This document shows, one piece after another, positions 37,452 to 46,621 of a stretch of 64,000 nt of DNA; positions within the stretch are counted from its first letter, which is position 1; the number at the start of each line of letters is the position of its first letter. Source of the stretch: Bacillus sp. HMF5848 (GTDB taxonomy: Bacteria; Bacillota; Bacilli; Bacillales; HMF5848); contig NZ_RWIV01000001.1 of assembly GCF_003944835.1 (NCBI RefSeq), positions 172,501-236,500 of the forward strand, read 5' to 3'. The notes beneath the pieces are model-generated. The model was given only the letters and a program-made list of their open reading frames with translations, was not told the DNA's origin and did no database searches. The translations under genes were made by a program, and so were the position numbers.

Positions 37452-37620
37452 GTAGTACAAAAATAAAAGGTATTGTCGAGCTCCTGTGAATAGATAATCA
37501 GTAGTGCGACCCTTTGAAATAATGTTCAAGCATTACAGAAATATATATCAAATATGGATGAATTCTCCTGGTTTGTGACTTTTGTGAACGGATGGAAAAT
37601 ATATTTTTTACATTTGTTCT

Positions 37621-37681
37621 TGAAAGGGTTTACAAAAGTTCATTTAGGCTGGTATATTAAGTACTGTAATAATCATGATTA
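37621..37681 (+). promoter_or_regulatory. nupC-pdp-deoC-cdd promoter with putative DeoR operator
   Basis: TTTACA (37629-37634), 18 bp, TATATT (37653-37658). TAATCATGATTA (37670-37681), a perfect 12-bp palindrome, sits just after the start site and is a good position for DeoR. TGAAAGGGTTTACA (37621-37634) resembles a cre site at 12 of 14 bases but lacks the central CG, so CcpA control is doubtful. Confidence 0.6.
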
Positions 37682-37726
37682 ATATTTATTTAAATTTACT
37701 AAGTCTAACAAACAGGAGTGAGCGCA

Positions 37727-38941
37727 ATGAACATTTTATGGGGTATCGCTGGTATATTTATTGTGTTAGGTATTGCTTTTGTGTTTTCAAATAATAGAAA
37801 AGCTATTAATCCTCGAACAATTCTCGGGGGGTTAGCGATTCAGCTTACATTCGCTTTCATTGTATTGAAATGGAATGCAGGTAAAATTGCGTTAGAAAGA
37901 TTATCATTAGGAGTAAACGAAATTGTAAATTACGCAAACGAGGGAATCAACTTCTTGTTTGGTGGAATATTCCAAGCAGAGAATATTGGGTTTGTATTTG
38001 CGTTTCAAGTTCTAACGGTTGTAATTTTCTTCTCATCATTAATATCAGTTTTATATTATTTAGGTATTATGCAAATCGTTATTAAGTTCTTAGGGGGAGC
38101 TTTATCAAAGCTTCTTGGTACAAGTAAAGCTGAATCATTATCAGCAGCAGCAAATATTTTCGTTGGTCAAACGGAAGCGCCTTTAGTTGTTCGCCCTTAT
38201 TTAGCAAAAATGACTAAATCAGAGCTTTTCGCTGTTATGACAGGTGGACTTGCATCTGTTGCTGGTTCTGTTCTTATTGGTTACTCATTGTTAGGTGTAC
38301 CGCTTGAGTATTTACTAGCAGCAAGCTTTATGGCAGCACCGGCTGGTCTTATTATCGCAAAAATCATGGTACCTGAAACAGAAAAATCAGAGACATCTGA
38401 TGACTTGAAAATGGAAAAAGACACTGAATCGGTCAATGTGATTGATGCAGCAGCACGTGGTGCGAGTACAGGATTATCACTTGCATTGAACATTGGTGCG
38501 ATGCTATTAGCATTTATCGCATTAATTGCTCTAGTTAATGGTATTTTAGGTGCTATTGGCGGCGTGTTCAATTTTGATGGTCTAACATTAGAAAGTATTT
38601 TAGGAGTTTTATTTGCGCCATTAGCATTTGCAATTGGAGTACCATGGGCAGAAGCTGTACAAGCTGGTGGCTTTATTGGACAAAAGTTAATTCTTAACGA
38701 GTTTGTAGCGTATAGCTCTTTCGCGCCCCAAATTGAAGCATTATCACCTAAGACAGTAGCTGTAATTAGCTTTGCTCTTTGTGGGTTTGCTAACGTGTCG
38801 TCTATGGGTATTTTACTAGGTGGTCTTGGCAACCTTGCACCAAATCGTCGTTCTGACATCGCAAGATTAGGTGTAAGAGCCGTTATCGCAGGGATGCTAG
38901 CATCATTGTTAAGTGCGGCAATTGCCGGCATGTTATTTTAA
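37727..38941 (+). CDS. nupC: Concentrative nucleoside transporter NupC
   Basis: A cation-coupled nucleoside importer of the CNT family, 404 residues with about eight to ten membrane segments. Conserved stretches include [17 protein letters not shown] (the G-Q-T-E-A-P signature, about residues 146-162), [16 protein letters not shown] and [17 protein letters not shown] near the C-terminus. ATG 37727 lies 8 nt after AGGAG; GTG 37718 overlaps that site. First gene of the deoxynucleoside operon. Confidence 0.96.
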   Translation: MNILWGIAGIFIVLGIAFVFSNNRKAINPRTILGGLAIQLTFAFIVLKWNAGKIALERLSLGVNEIVNYANEGINFLFGGIFQAENIGFVFAFQVLTVVIFFSSLISVLYYLGIMQIVIKFLGGALSKLLGTSKAESLSAAANIFVGQTEAPLVVRPYLAKMTKSELFAVMTGGLASVAGSVLIGYSLLGVPLEYLLAASFMAAPAGLIIAKIMVPETEKSETSDDLKMEKDTESVNVIDAAARGASTGLSLALNIGAMLLAFIALIALVNGILGAIGGVFNFDGLTLESILGVLFAPLAFAIGVPWAEAVQAGGFIGQKLILNEFVAYSSFAPQIEALSPKTVAVISFALCGFANVSSMGILLGGLGNLAPNRRSDIARLGVRAVIAGMLASLLSAAIAGMLF

Positions 38942-39063
38942 TGAATTATAGATGTGTGTCGACGACAGTGAACCGGACTTTCGCTCTCGTTGGCACTAAT
39001 CTTTTTGTATGAAAGCAGCAAAAAAAATTACCTCAATCTATAAAAAGTAGGGAGCAATGACAT

Positions 39064-40365
39064 ATGCGAATGGTCGATATTATCGAGAAAAAACGAGACG
39101 GGCACAGTTTAACAAAGGCTGAGATTGACTTTATGATAGAAGGCTACACAAAAGGTACGATACCTGACTATCAAATGTCTGCCTTTGCTATGGCGGTATT
39201 TTTCCGAGATATGACACAAGAAGAGCGTGTGTATTTAACAGAAGCGATGGTGAATTCAGGAGACACTATCGATTTGTCAGCAATAGAAGGTATTAAGGTA
39301 GATAAGCATAGTACAGGGGGAGTAGGCGATACAACTACACTCGTACTTGCTCCTTTAGTAGCAGCCGTTGGTGTACCAGTTGCGAAAATGTCAGGTCGTG
39401 GTCTTGGGCACACGGGTGGTACTATAGACAAACTTGAGGCAGTTCCTGGATTTCATGTTGAAATTACAAATGAAGACTTTATTCGCAATGTAAATGAGAA
39501 TAAAGTGTCTGTAATCGGCCAAACAGGAAATTTAACACCTGCTGATAAAAAGCTATATGGATTACGTGATGTAACAGCAACAGTAAACTCTATTCCATTA
39601 ATTGCAAGCTCTATTATGAGTAAAAAAATAGCGGCTGGTGCTGATGCCATTGTACTCGATGTGAAAACTGGGAACGGTGCTTTCATGAAGGATCTTGATG
39701 ATGCGAAAGAATTAGCAAAAGCAATGGTCGATATTGGAAACGGTGTAGGTCGTCAAACGATGGCTGTCATTTCAGATATGAGTCAACCGTTAGGTCGTGC
39801 TGTTGGGAATGCCCTTGAAGTGAAAGAGGCGATTGATACACTTCAAGGTAAAGGACCAGATGATTTACAGGAACTTTGCTTAGTACTTGGTAGTCATATG
39901 GTAACGTTAGCAGGAAAAGCGAATGACGCTGAACAAGCTCGCCATATGCTATTGGAAGTTATGGAGAATGGAAAAGCATTAGAAGTATTTAAAACTTTTT
40001 TAGCTTCTCAAGGTGGAGATGAAACGGTTGTTGATGAACCGGAAAGATTACCAAAAGCAGCAAATATTTTCGAGTTGAAGGCGAAGAAATCTGGGTATGT
40101 AGCAGAAATTATTGCTGATCAAATTGGAACAGCAGCGATGATGCTAGGAGCTGGCCGAGTGACAAAGGAGTCTGTTATTGATTTAGCCGTTGGCCTTGTA
40201 TTGAACAAAAAAGTAGGCGACTATGTAGAAGCAGGAGAGTCACTTGTAACAGTTCATAGTAATCAGGAGTCTGTTGATGAAGTGGTTGCAAAGATTTACA
40301 ACGCTTATACAATTGTGAGTAATTCGGTAGAAAATCCCGATTTAGTGTATGGAGAAGTAAAATAA
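39064..40365 (+). CDS. pdp: Pyrimidine-nucleoside phosphorylase
   Basis: Splits thymidine, deoxyuridine and uridine to base and (deoxy)ribose-1-phosphate. The 433-residue protein starts [13 protein letters not shown], has [12 protein letters not shown] (about residues 81-92, phosphate site), [18 protein letters not shown] (family signature, about 108-125) and a C-terminal beta domain. Length matches the Bacillus enzyme. It follows nupC by about 120 bp with no terminator between them, and GGGAG precedes the start. Confidence 0.96.
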   Translation: MRMVDIIEKKRDGHSLTKAEIDFMIEGYTKGTIPDYQMSAFAMAVFFRDMTQEERVYLTEAMVNSGDTIDLSAIEGIKVDKHSTGGVGDTTTLVLAPLVAAVGVPVAKMSGRGLGHTGGTIDKLEAVPGFHVEITNEDFIRNVNENKVSVIGQTGNLTPADKKLYGLRDVTATVNSIPLIASSIMSKKIAAGADAIVLDVKTGNGAFMKDLDDAKELAKAMVDIGNGVGRQTMAVISDMSQPLGRAVGNALEVKEAIDTLQGKGPDDLQELCLVLGSHMVTLAGKANDAEQARHMLLEVMENGKALEVFKTFLASQGGDETVVDEPERLPKAANIFELKAKKSGYVAEIIADQIGTAAMMLGAGRVTKESVIDLAVGLVLNKKVGDYVEAGESLVTVHSNQESVDEVVAKIYNAYTIVSNSVENPDLVYGEVK

Positions 40366-40435
40366 AACAGTGCCGGATAAACCAATTAAAGGATAAGTAG
40401 TTTAATAAAATTTCTGTGAAGGGACGTACGAAATT

Positions 40436-41098
40436 ATGACATTAGCCAAGATGATCGATCATACAGCATTAAAGCCACAAACAACGAAAGAAGAAATTGT
40501 AAGATTGTGTGAAGAAGCAAAACAGTATAATTTTGCTTCAGTTTGTGTAAATCCAACTTGGATTGTAACAGCAGCAGCCGCTCTAAAAGGAACAGACGTG
40601 GACGTGTGTACGGTTATCGGATTTCCATTAGGGGCGAATACACCTGAAACAAAAGCATTTGAAACAAAGGATGCTATAGAAAAAGGCGCCACTGAAATAG
40701 ATATGGTTATTAACATTGGAGCACTGAAGGATGGAAATGAAACGTTAGTTGAACAAGATATACGTGCTGTTGTAGAAGCTGCAAATGGCACACTTGTAAA
40801 GGTTATTATTGAAACGTGCTTACTAACTGAAGAAGAAAAAGTAAAAGTGTGTCAGTTAGCAGTTAAAGCTGGAGCTCATTTCGTGAAAACATCTACTGGG
40901 TTTTCAACAGGTGGTGCAACAGTGGAAGATATCGCACTTATGAGAAAGACGGTTGGACCTGATATTGGTGTCAAGGCTTCTGGAGGCGTTAGAAGTTTAG
41001 AGGATGCAGAGGCTGTGATTGAAGCTGGTGCTACTAGAATTGGTGCAAGCTCTGGTGTTGCGATATTACAAGGGCAAATTTCCACGTCAAATTATTAA
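40436..41098 (+). CDS. deoC: Deoxyribose-phosphate aldolase
   Basis: Cleaves 2-deoxyribose-5-phosphate to acetaldehyde and glyceraldehyde-3-phosphate. The 220-residue barrel has DHTALKPQT at the start, IGFPLG (about residues 61-66), the catalytic Asp in [10 protein letters not shown] (about 89), the Schiff-base Lys in [13 protein letters not shown] (about 151) and the second Lys in GVKASGG (about 180). Located between pdp and a small xapX-like gene in the same operon. Confidence 0.96.
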   Translation: MTLAKMIDHTALKPQTTKEEIVRLCEEAKQYNFASVCVNPTWIVTAAAALKGTDVDVCTVIGFPLGANTPETKAFETKDAIEKGATEIDMVINIGALKDGNETLVEQDIRAVVEAANGTLVKVIIETCLLTEEEKVKVCQLAVKAGAHFVKTSTGFSTGGATVEDIALMRKTVGPDIGVKASGGVRSLEDAEAVIEAGATRIGASSGVAILQGQISTSNY

Positions 41099-41116
41099 GA
41101 TAAAGAGGATATAAAT

Positions 41117-41284
41117 ATGAAAGAAATAATATTAAGTTTATTCGCGGGTATGATAATCGGTATCATATTTAAAGGATTAAAATTACCACTTCCTGCACCA
41201 CCTGTATTTGCAGGTATTGTTGGTATAATGGGTGTGTATCTTGGTGGTTTAGTATTTTCACATTTGGCTAAGCTGTTTTCATAG
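41117..41284 (+). CDS. XapX-domain small membrane protein
   Basis: A 55-residue protein with two hydrophobic helices: ILSLFAGMIIGIIF (about residues 5-18) and VFAGIVGIMGVYLGGLVF (about 30-47), joined by a proline-rich turn KLPLPAPP. This is the XapX / DUF1427 pattern. The name comes from a gene in the E. coli xanthosine operon, and the present location inside a nucleoside operon, 18 bp after deoC and 31 bp before cdd, supports a link to nucleoside transport or salvage. AGAGG precedes the ATG. Function is not known. Confidence 0.8.
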   Translation: MKEIILSLFAGMIIGIIFKGLKLPLPAPPVFAGIVGIMGVYLGGLVFSHLAKLFS

Positions 41285-41297
41285 TACGACAAATTAG

Positions 41298-41711
<414 letters not shown>

Positions 41712-41724
41712 TGTTATTATAAAT

Positions 41725-41772
41725 AGACGTCTGGTATGCCGAATTTTTGGACTACCAGGTGTCTGTTTTTTT
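41725..41772 (+). terminator. Terminator of the nucleoside operon
   Basis: AGACGTCTGGTA (41725-41736) pairs with TACCAGGTGTCT (41753-41764) and is followed by GTTTTTTT. Confidence 0.85.
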
Positions 41773-41776
41773 GTCG

Positions 41777-41830
41777 TTGACATAAGACTAGGATAGTTAT
41801 AAAGTTTATATATAGACCGATTGGTATAAA
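41777..41830 (+). promoter_or_regulatory. tetR promoter with LmrA/YxaF-like operator (site C)
   Basis: TTGACA (41777-41782), a -10-like TATAAA (41798-41803, short 15-bp spacer) and TATAGACCGATTGGTATA (41811-41828). The 18 bases are identical to site A at 9461-9478, and the position relative to the promoter is the same. This is the expected arrangement for autorepression. Confidence 0.75.
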
Positions 41831-41850
41831 TTTCGAGGTGAAATAATAAG

Positions 41851-42426
41851 ATGAGTGAAAAGGAAAATTCAAAGACAAAGTTAATACAAACAGCTTCAAG
41901 ACTTTTTCAATTACAAGGATATCATGGTACAGGTTTAAACCAAATAACAAAGGAGAGTGGTGCCCCGAAAGGATCACTGTATTATCATTTTCCAGAGGGT
42001 AAAGAACAGCTAGCTATGGAGTCTATTGCATTGACATCATCTTTTATAGCTAAGCAGATTGCAGAGGGGTTAAAAAAGAAAGAAGATCCTGTTATGGCCA
42101 TTCAAGAATTAATAACTGATATGGCTACTGAATTTCAAAACCGAAGCTGCACAGAAGGGGTTCCAATTGCAGCTGTTGCTCTTGAAACTTCTCTCATTAG
42201 TGAGACTTTGCAAAAAGCATGTCAATCAGCATACGAAACATTTCAAGGTTTATTTACAGATAAGCTACAGCAGGCAGGTTACAGTGAAGAAAGAGCTAAA
42301 CAGTTGGGAATTGTGATTCACTCGATGATTGAGGGCGCATTTCTTACTTCATTTACAACGGGAAATAATGCGTCATTACTGTTAGTTGCTGAAAGCATAC
42401 CAGTACTACTAAATCAAAAAGACTAA
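41851..42426 (+). CDS. TetR-family repressor, LmrA/YxaF (QdoR)-like
   Basis: A 191-residue TetR regulator. The N-terminal HTH region reads TASRLFQLQGYHGTGLNQIT and ESGAPKGSLYYHFPEGKEQLA, which is close to B. subtilis YxaF/QdoR and LmrA as I remember them, including the C-terminal LGIVIHSMIEGAFL and LLLVAESIPVLL. In B. subtilis these two repressors release DNA on binding flavonoids such as quercetin. Its own promoter and the next gene carry matching operators. Ligand here is inferred, not shown. GAGGTG precedes the ATG. Confidence 0.88.
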   Translation: MSEKENSKTKLIQTASRLFQLQGYHGTGLNQITKESGAPKGSLYYHFPEGKEQLAMESIALTSSFIAKQIAEGLKKKEDPVMAIQELITDMATEFQNRSCTEGVPIAAVALETSLISETLQKACQSAYETFQGLFTDKLQQAGYSEERAKQLGIVIHSMIEGAFLTSFTTGNNASLLLVAESIPVLLNQKD

Positions 42427-42440
42427 TTTTTTTAAAATGA

Positions 42441-42458
42441 ATTATGTAGACTGGTCTA
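42441..42458 (+). promoter_or_regulatory. LmrA/YxaF-like operator (site D)
   Basis: ATTATGTAGACTGGTCTA matches the recalled LmrA/YxaF box at 17 of 18 positions and shares its TAGACTGGTCTA core with site B. It lies between the TetR gene and the downstream membrane-protein gene, 26 bp before the latter. Confidence 0.7.
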
Positions 42459-42484
42459 ATAAAGATGCAAGGGGAGAGATGAGA

Positions 42485-42865
42485 ATGGGAAATTTTTTAA
42501 AAGTGGGATTGGTATCGGCGCTTGTGGCCACCATCATAAATTTAATTGTGTATGTTCTGTTTCGGGTAGCACAAGGTAATACAATTGAGCTAATTGGTGA
42601 CAATAGAGGGGCCTTGTATATTTTAACTATTACCTTTATAACTTTTTTAGCATCCATATTAGGGGCTGTGCTGTATGGATTTATAGCGAAACAAACTAAC
42701 AAGGTTACCATTATTTATGTAACAATTGCCATTGTATTAGCGATATTGAGTTCAGTTGCTTCACAACTATTACTGATAGAAGAATATAGAGGAATGGCTC
42801 ATATTTTACATGTAATTGTACCTGTAGTGTCTATCTGGTTTTTGAGCAAAACGAAGCAAAATTAA
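42485..42865 (+). CDS. Small four-helix membrane protein (DUF6069-like)
   Basis: A 126-residue integral membrane protein with four hydrophobic helices (about residues 6-26, 42-63, 71-92, 101-119) and a short polar loop with GNTIELIGDNRGAL after the first. The layout fits the DUF6069 family, which is often found near TetR regulators and NmrA or SDR genes. ATG 42485 lies 8 nt after GGGGAG; the ATG at 42479 is too close. Operator D is directly upstream, so it is probably controlled by the TetR protein. Function unknown. Confidence 0.7.
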   Translation: MGNFLKVGLVSALVATIINLIVYVLFRVAQGNTIELIGDNRGALYILTITFITFLASILGAVLYGFIAKQTNKVTIIYVTIAIVLAILSSVASQLLLIEEYRGMAHILHVIVPVVSIWFLSKTKQN

Positions 42866-42883
42866 TAGTAAAGGTTGGTTTTT

Positions 42884-43729
42884 ATGAGTATATTAGTAAC
42901 CGGATTTAATGGAAAAGTAGGATTCGAGGTAGCAAACAAATTAAAGAATCGAAAGGAATCTTTCAAGTGTGCGGTAAGGAATGTAGAAAAGGCTAGACTG
43001 CAATACGGCAATGACTATCAGTTTGTAAAACTTGATTTTTCTAATACTGACACTTTTTCGGATGCTTTAGAAGGCATTGATAAAATATTTCTAATGTATC
43101 CACCAGGAGATAACATTCAATTTGAAGCGTTTATTAATCTAGCAAAAGAAAAATCTGTAAAGCATATTACCTATTTATCATTGAAAGATGTTCAATATAT
43201 GCCGTTTGTTCATCACAACAAAAATGAAAAACTAATAAAAAAATCAGGCGTGGTATATACGTTTTTACGAGCCGGTTACTTTATGCAAAATCTAACCGAC
43301 TTTTTGCTTAAAGAAATACAAGAACGAAAGCGAATCTTTGTACCTGCTGGGAAAGGTAAAACAAGCTTTGTAGATACTCGGGATATAGCTGAGATAGCTG
43401 CAATCTCTCTTGCAAAGACTGATTTATATAAAAATAAGGCGTACGTTATTACAGGTGATGAGGCATTAGACTTTTATGAGGTTGCAGACATTATGTCAGG
43501 TGTGTTGCAAACGAAAATTACGTACACAAATCCATCTGCTAAAGAGTTTAAAGAATTTATGAACGCGCAAGGTGAAGATGAGAAAATGACAAATGTTGTT
43601 GTCGGCGTGCATTTCCCTACCAAAATTGGGTTAGCGGGGGGAATTAAGTATGATTATGAGAAGGTTACCGGTAAGAAACCAACAAAGCTAAGGAAGTATG
43701 TTGAAGATTATAAAGAAATTTGGCAATGA
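42884..43729 (+). CDS. NmrA-like NAD(P)-binding oxidoreductase (paralogue 2)
   Basis: A 281-residue atypical SDR of the NmrA group. The Rossmann motif is VTGFNGKVGFEV (about residues 5-16), and the paralogue-diagnostic blocks are FLRAGYFMQNL, GKTSFVDTRDIAEIA and ITGDEALDFYEVADI, which line up with the gene at 9654. ATG 42884 follows AAAGG at 9 nt. Third gene of tetR - membrane protein - nmrA-like, 18 bp after the membrane gene, so under the same regulator. Substrate not known. Confidence 0.85.
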   Translation: MSILVTGFNGKVGFEVANKLKNRKESFKCAVRNVEKARLQYGNDYQFVKLDFSNTDTFSDALEGIDKIFLMYPPGDNIQFEAFINLAKEKSVKHITYLSLKDVQYMPFVHHNKNEKLIKKSGVVYTFLRAGYFMQNLTDFLLKEIQERKRIFVPAGKGKTSFVDTRDIAEIAAISLAKTDLYKNKAYVITGDEALDFYEVADIMSGVLQTKITYTNPSAKEFKEFMNAQGEDEKMTNVVVGVHFPTKIGLAGGIKYDYEKVTGKKPTKLRKYVEDYKEIWQ

Positions 43730-43742
43730 TCTACTACAAAAG

Positions 43743-43786
43743 TCCAGTATGTGTGACGATTTTCACATGCTGGATTTTGATTTTCC
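43743..43786 (+). terminator. Terminator of the TetR operon
   Basis: TCCAGTATGTGTGA (43743-43756) pairs with TTCACATGCTGGA (about 43762-43774, one wobble), then TTTTGATTTT. Confidence 0.78.
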
Positions 43787-43832
43787 ATTACACTATACCT
43801 ATGGTACTTACATTTACTAGGTTGGTGATACT

Positions 43833-43988
43833 ATGTCAGGCTGTACTACAATGAGTAAAATTATAGAGGCTTTACGACATGAATTGATACGAACAGCATT
43901 TGAAAAAGGCTTTGTACACCCGGATACAATCCGAGTAAGTCAAAAGTTAGATATAGTACTTAATAAATACACTATGGAAATTAAATAA
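43833..43988 (+). CDS. Spo0E-like aspartyl-phosphate phosphatase
   Basis: A 51-residue protein with the Spo0E family core: helix IIEALRHELIRTAFEKGFVHPD, then IRVSQKLDIVLNKY, containing the S-Q-x-L-D signature. These small proteins dephosphorylate Spo0A~P and tune sporulation entry. The ATG at 43833 follows AGGTTGGTG; a second ATG at 43851 is possible and would give 45 residues. It is the second member of this family in the window. A terminator follows. Confidence 0.82.
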   Translation: MSGCTTMSKIIEALRHELIRTAFEKGFVHPDTIRVSQKLDIVLNKYTMEIK

Positions 43989-44001
43989 TAATACATAATA
44001 A

Positions 44002-44031
44002 ACAACTACCTCATAGGCGGTTGTTTTTTTT
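44002..44031 (+). terminator. Terminator of the Spo0E-like gene
   Basis: ACAACTACC pairs with GGCGGTTGT (one mismatch) around TCATA, followed by TTTTTTTT. Confidence 0.8.
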
Positions 44032-44123
44032 GCTATTAGACATAAGTGTTGGAGCGTTCATTGAAATGTAGGGTTTCAAAACATCCAAATTGTTACAAAT
44101 ATATGAATATATGTAGTTACATA

Positions 44124-44175
44124 TTGCGTGAAATGTGCATACTGTTTATAGTGTATATATACAGCATATATACAC
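44124..44175 (+). promoter_or_regulatory. Promoter and YtrA-type operator of the GntR-ABC operon
   Basis: TTGCGT (44124-44129), 17 bp, TATAGT (44147-44152). A perfect 10-bp inverted repeat, GTGTATATAT (44151-44160) and ATATATACAC (44166-44175) around ACAGC, overlaps the -10 and start site. YtrA-subfamily GntR repressors bind inverted repeats of this GTGTA...TACAC type, so autorepression is likely. Confidence 0.78.
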
Positions 44176-44207
44176 AAGAGGGAAGGCGAAAGGTTGCGTG
44201 TCTTATA

Positions 44208-44588
44208 ATGAATATTTTTATTTCTAACTCTTCACAGGAGCCGATTTACGAGCAGATTGTTCGCCAAATTAAAAACTTAATCATGCAAGGAGAATTAAAG
44301 GAAGATGATGCCCTTCCTTCGATTCGAAGCTTAGCAAAAGAATTGCAAATTAGTGTCATCACAACAAAGAGGGCGTACCAAGAACTAGAAACGGATGGTT
44401 ATATCGTTACAGTCCATGGAAAAGGCTCGTTTGTGGCTGCACAAAACAAGGAACTCCTTCGCGAGATTCGTTTAAAGGTTATTGAAGAAAAGCTGGCAGA
44501 AGCAGTAGATGCAGGGAAATCCATTGGGTTATCAATCGAGGAGCTTCAACAAATGTTAATGATATTTTATGAGGAGGGTTCATTATGA
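44208..44588 (+). CDS. GntR-family repressor, YtrA subfamily
   Basis: A 126-residue regulator with an N-terminal winged helix (EPIYEQIVRQIKNLIMQGEL and LPSIRSLAKELQISVITTKR, residues about 9-75) and only a short C-terminal helical tail, the YtrA layout (most GntR proteins carry a larger effector domain). The ATG at 44208 is the first plausible start; its ribosome binding site (AAAGG, about 15 nt upstream) is weak. The stop overlaps the ATPase start by 4 nt (ATGA). Such operons respond to wall-active antibiotics in B. subtilis and relatives. Confidence 0.88.
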   Translation: MNIFISNSSQEPIYEQIVRQIKNLIMQGELKEDDALPSIRSLAKELQISVITTKRAYQELETDGYIVTVHGKGSFVAAQNKELLREIRLKVIEEKLAEAVDAGKSIGLSIEELQQMLMIFYEEGSL

Positions 44589-45454
44589 GTTCACCTATCT
44601 TAGAAGTAAAACAACTATCTAAAAAGTTTGATGGTTTTGCTTTACAGGATGTTAGTTTTTCATTAAATCGTGGATATATCATGGGCTTCATCGGACCGAA
44701 TGGAGCGGGGAAGAGTACCACTATTAAACTGATTATGAATCTGTTAAGAAAAGATAGTGGAGAGATAAAGATATTTGGAAAGGATCCTCTACATCGAGAA
44801 AGAGATATAAAAAATAAAATAGGCTTTGTGTATGACGAAAATTACTACTATGAAGAGTTAACAATCAATGAAATGAAAAAGGTTGTATGTTCCTTTTATA
44901 AAACATGGGATGAGGTAATATTCCAAAGATATTTACGGGAGTTTAACTTACCTTCCAAGAAGAAAATTAAAGATTTATCAAAAGGAATGAAAATGAAGTT
45001 CTCATTGGCTATTGCATTATCACATCATGCTGAGTTGTTAATAATGGATGAGCCAACATCGGGGCTTGATCCGATTGTTCGAAGCGAGCTATTAGAGATT
45101 TTAACAACCATTATCCAAGATGAGAATAAATCAGTCTTTTTTTCTACGCATATAACATCAGATTTAGATAAAATAGCTGATTATATAACGTTTATTCATG
45201 AAGGGCGCATTATTTTATCTGCTCCAAAAGATGAACTATTAGAAAACTATGCACTGGTGAAAGGGGCAAAGCAACTACTAACAGAAGAAGTAAAAGATTA
45301 CTTTGTTGGCATTAAGGAGAATCAATTTGGTTTTGAAGGTCTTGTGCAGGACAGAGCATTGATAAATAAGGCTATTAAGGATTCCGTTATTATCGATAAA
45401 CCTACGCTTGAAGATATTATGCTTTACTCTGTAAGGAGGGTTCATCATGTTTAG
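44585..45454 (+). CDS. ABC transporter ATP-binding protein (YtrB-like)
   Basis: ATPase subunit of a small exporter, 289 residues. Walker A is GPNGAGKSTT (about residues 38-47), the signature is LSKGMKMKFSLA, a variant of LSGGQ, Walker B is LLIMDEPTSGLDP and the switch His lies in FFSTHIT. A roughly 60-residue C-terminal extension follows, as in bacitracin-type and YtrB ATPases. Coupled to the upstream regulator by a 4-nt overlap and to the permease by 8 nt. Confidence 0.93.
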   Translation: MSSPILEVKQLSKKFDGFALQDVSFSLNRGYIMGFIGPNGAGKSTTIKLIMNLLRKDSGEIKIFGKDPLHRERDIKNKIGFVYDENYYYEELTINEMKKVVCSFYKTWDEVIFQRYLREFNLPSKKKIKDLSKGMKMKFSLAIALSHHAELLIMDEPTSGLDPIVRSELLEILTTIIQDENKSVFFSTHITSDLDKIADYITFIHEGRIILSAPKDELLENYALVKGAKQLLTEEVKDYFVGIKENQFGFEGLVQDRALINKAIKDSVIIDKPTLEDIMLYSVRRVHHV

Positions 45455-46106
45455 TTTACTGTATAAAGATATTTTGTTACAGAAAAAACTACTTGTGTTT
45501 GGTGTTGTATATATCATGATTATGATTGTGGCATTTAACCAAGCGGCAGAAGCTATGTTTATCGGGAGTATTGTTGCATTAACGTATATGATGACTTTGA
45601 CGTGCTGCGCATATGATGATAAAAATAAAACGGATGTCCTCTTAAATAGCTTACCTATTAATAAATTAGTAGTTGTGCTATCAAGATATGTATCAGTTTT
45701 TATGTTTGCCGCTATTGCTGTTGTATATTATGTAGCTATAGCATTTGTTTTAAAATTGATTCAATTCCCATTTGAAGCAGCGGTTCCCACTTTAGAAGCG
45801 ATTATAGGAGGTTTAGTGGGCCTTGCCTTTATTAACAGTGTATATTTTCCGATATTCTTTAGACTGGGTTATATTAAGTCGAAAATTGTAAATTTCGTGT
45901 TGTTTTTTGGTGTGTTTCTTGGACTAGGATCTGTTATACCTTCTTTAGCTAAAAAGTTAGATAGTACGGCTCAAGAAGGCTTTGTTTATTTTTTCACTAG
46001 TTTATCAGAAATTCAAATTATGGCTGGCATGATAGCTGTAATAATTATCTTGTTATCTAGTTCCTTTGCGCTATCTTTGTATTTTTACAAAAGAAGAGAG
46101 TTCTAG
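45447..46106 (+). CDS. ABC-2 type transporter permease
   Basis: A 219-residue membrane protein with six hydrophobic segments (about residues 14-30, 35-52, 75-95, 108-130, 147-165, 183-208). The N-terminal MFSLLYKDILLQKKLLVFG and the YDDKNKTDVLLNSLPIN loop between helices 2 and 3 are typical of the ABC-2 permeases paired with YtrA/YhcF-type regulators. It starts behind GGAGGG inside the end of the ATPase gene. Substrate unknown. Confidence 0.9.
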   Translation: MFSLLYKDILLQKKLLVFGVVYIMIMIVAFNQAAEAMFIGSIVALTYMMTLTCCAYDDKNKTDVLLNSLPINKLVVVLSRYVSVFMFAAIAVVYYVAIAFVLKLIQFPFEAAVPTLEAIIGGLVGLAFINSVYFPIFFRLGYIKSKIVNFVLFFGVFLGLGSVIPSLAKKLDSTAQEGFVYFFTSLSEIQIMAGMIAVIIILLSSSFALSLYFYKRREF

Positions 46107-46115
46107 CTTTGAAAA

Positions 46116-46149
46116 AGAAGGTTGTCGATTTTTTGGTTGACAACCTTCT
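46116..46149 (-). terminator. Terminator of sulP-usp operon
   Basis: AGAAGGTTGTC (46116-46126) pairs perfectly with GACAACCTTCT (46139-46149). The U run is on the minus strand (TTCTTTTTC), so it mainly serves the minus-strand operon; it may also slow the convergent ABC operon. Confidence 0.75.
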
Positions 46150-46176
46150 GTTGGGTCACGATTTCTACAAGAATGC

Positions 46177-46596
46177 TTATTTAACAATTAACACAGGACA
46201 ACTCACGCGCTTAGCAATTTTATGACTCACGCTACCTAATACCATCTCTTGTAACGAATTCAAACCTCTGCTCCCCACGACCACTACGTCGAAGCGTTCG
46301 CTATTTGCAAATTCGACAATAGCAGGACCAGGTTCTCCTTTAAGCAGCTTTACCTCATATTGTATATTTTCCTTTTTTATAATCGACTCTGCCTTGCGAA
46401 TCTTTTCCTCACGAGAGTCTGATAGATGTAACGAATTCCAATTATGTAAAACATCAGATTTTGCTTTTGATATGTCAACAACATACACAAGTGTAATCTT
46501 AGAATCTGCATTTAATTTAGCCAACCCGATCGCTTTTTCAGATGCTCGCAAAGAATGTTCAGATCCATCGTAGGCTAATAATATTTTCTCGTACAT
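46177..46596 (-). CDS. Universal stress protein (UspA family)
   Basis: A 139-residue single UspA domain. It begins MYEKILLAYDGSEHS and has the ATP-binding G-x2-G-x9-G-(S/T) pattern as GSRGLNSLQEMVLGSVSH (about residues 109-126), ending CPVLIVK. The ATG at 46596 has AAAGGAGGT 9 nt upstream; the longer frame into the intergenic space has no ribosome site. Located 25 bp after the SulP gene, a recurrent pairing in Bacillaceae, so it may regulate or accompany the transporter. Confidence 0.92.
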   Translation of the reverse strand: MYEKILLAYDGSEHSLRASEKAIGLAKLNADSKITLVYVVDISKAKSDVLHNWNSLHLSDSREEKIRKAESIIKKENIQYEVKLLKGEPGPAIVEFANSERFDVVVVGSRGLNSLQEMVLGSVSHKIAKRVSCPVLIVK

Positions 46597-46621
46597 GTAT
46601 GTGCTACCTCCTTTTGTTGTT

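Noticed and set aside
37621-37634. cre site at the nupC promoter
   Set aside because: Matches 12 of 14 positions but lacks the invariant central CG; recorded only as a possibility in the promoter entry.
38281-38931. 216-codon antisense frame in nupC
   Set aside because: nupC has all family motifs; the antisense frame has no ribosome site and unnatural composition.
38942-39063. Third copy of the interspersed repeat (ACTTTCGCTC near 38978)
   Set aside because: Only ten bases match and the right arm is missing.
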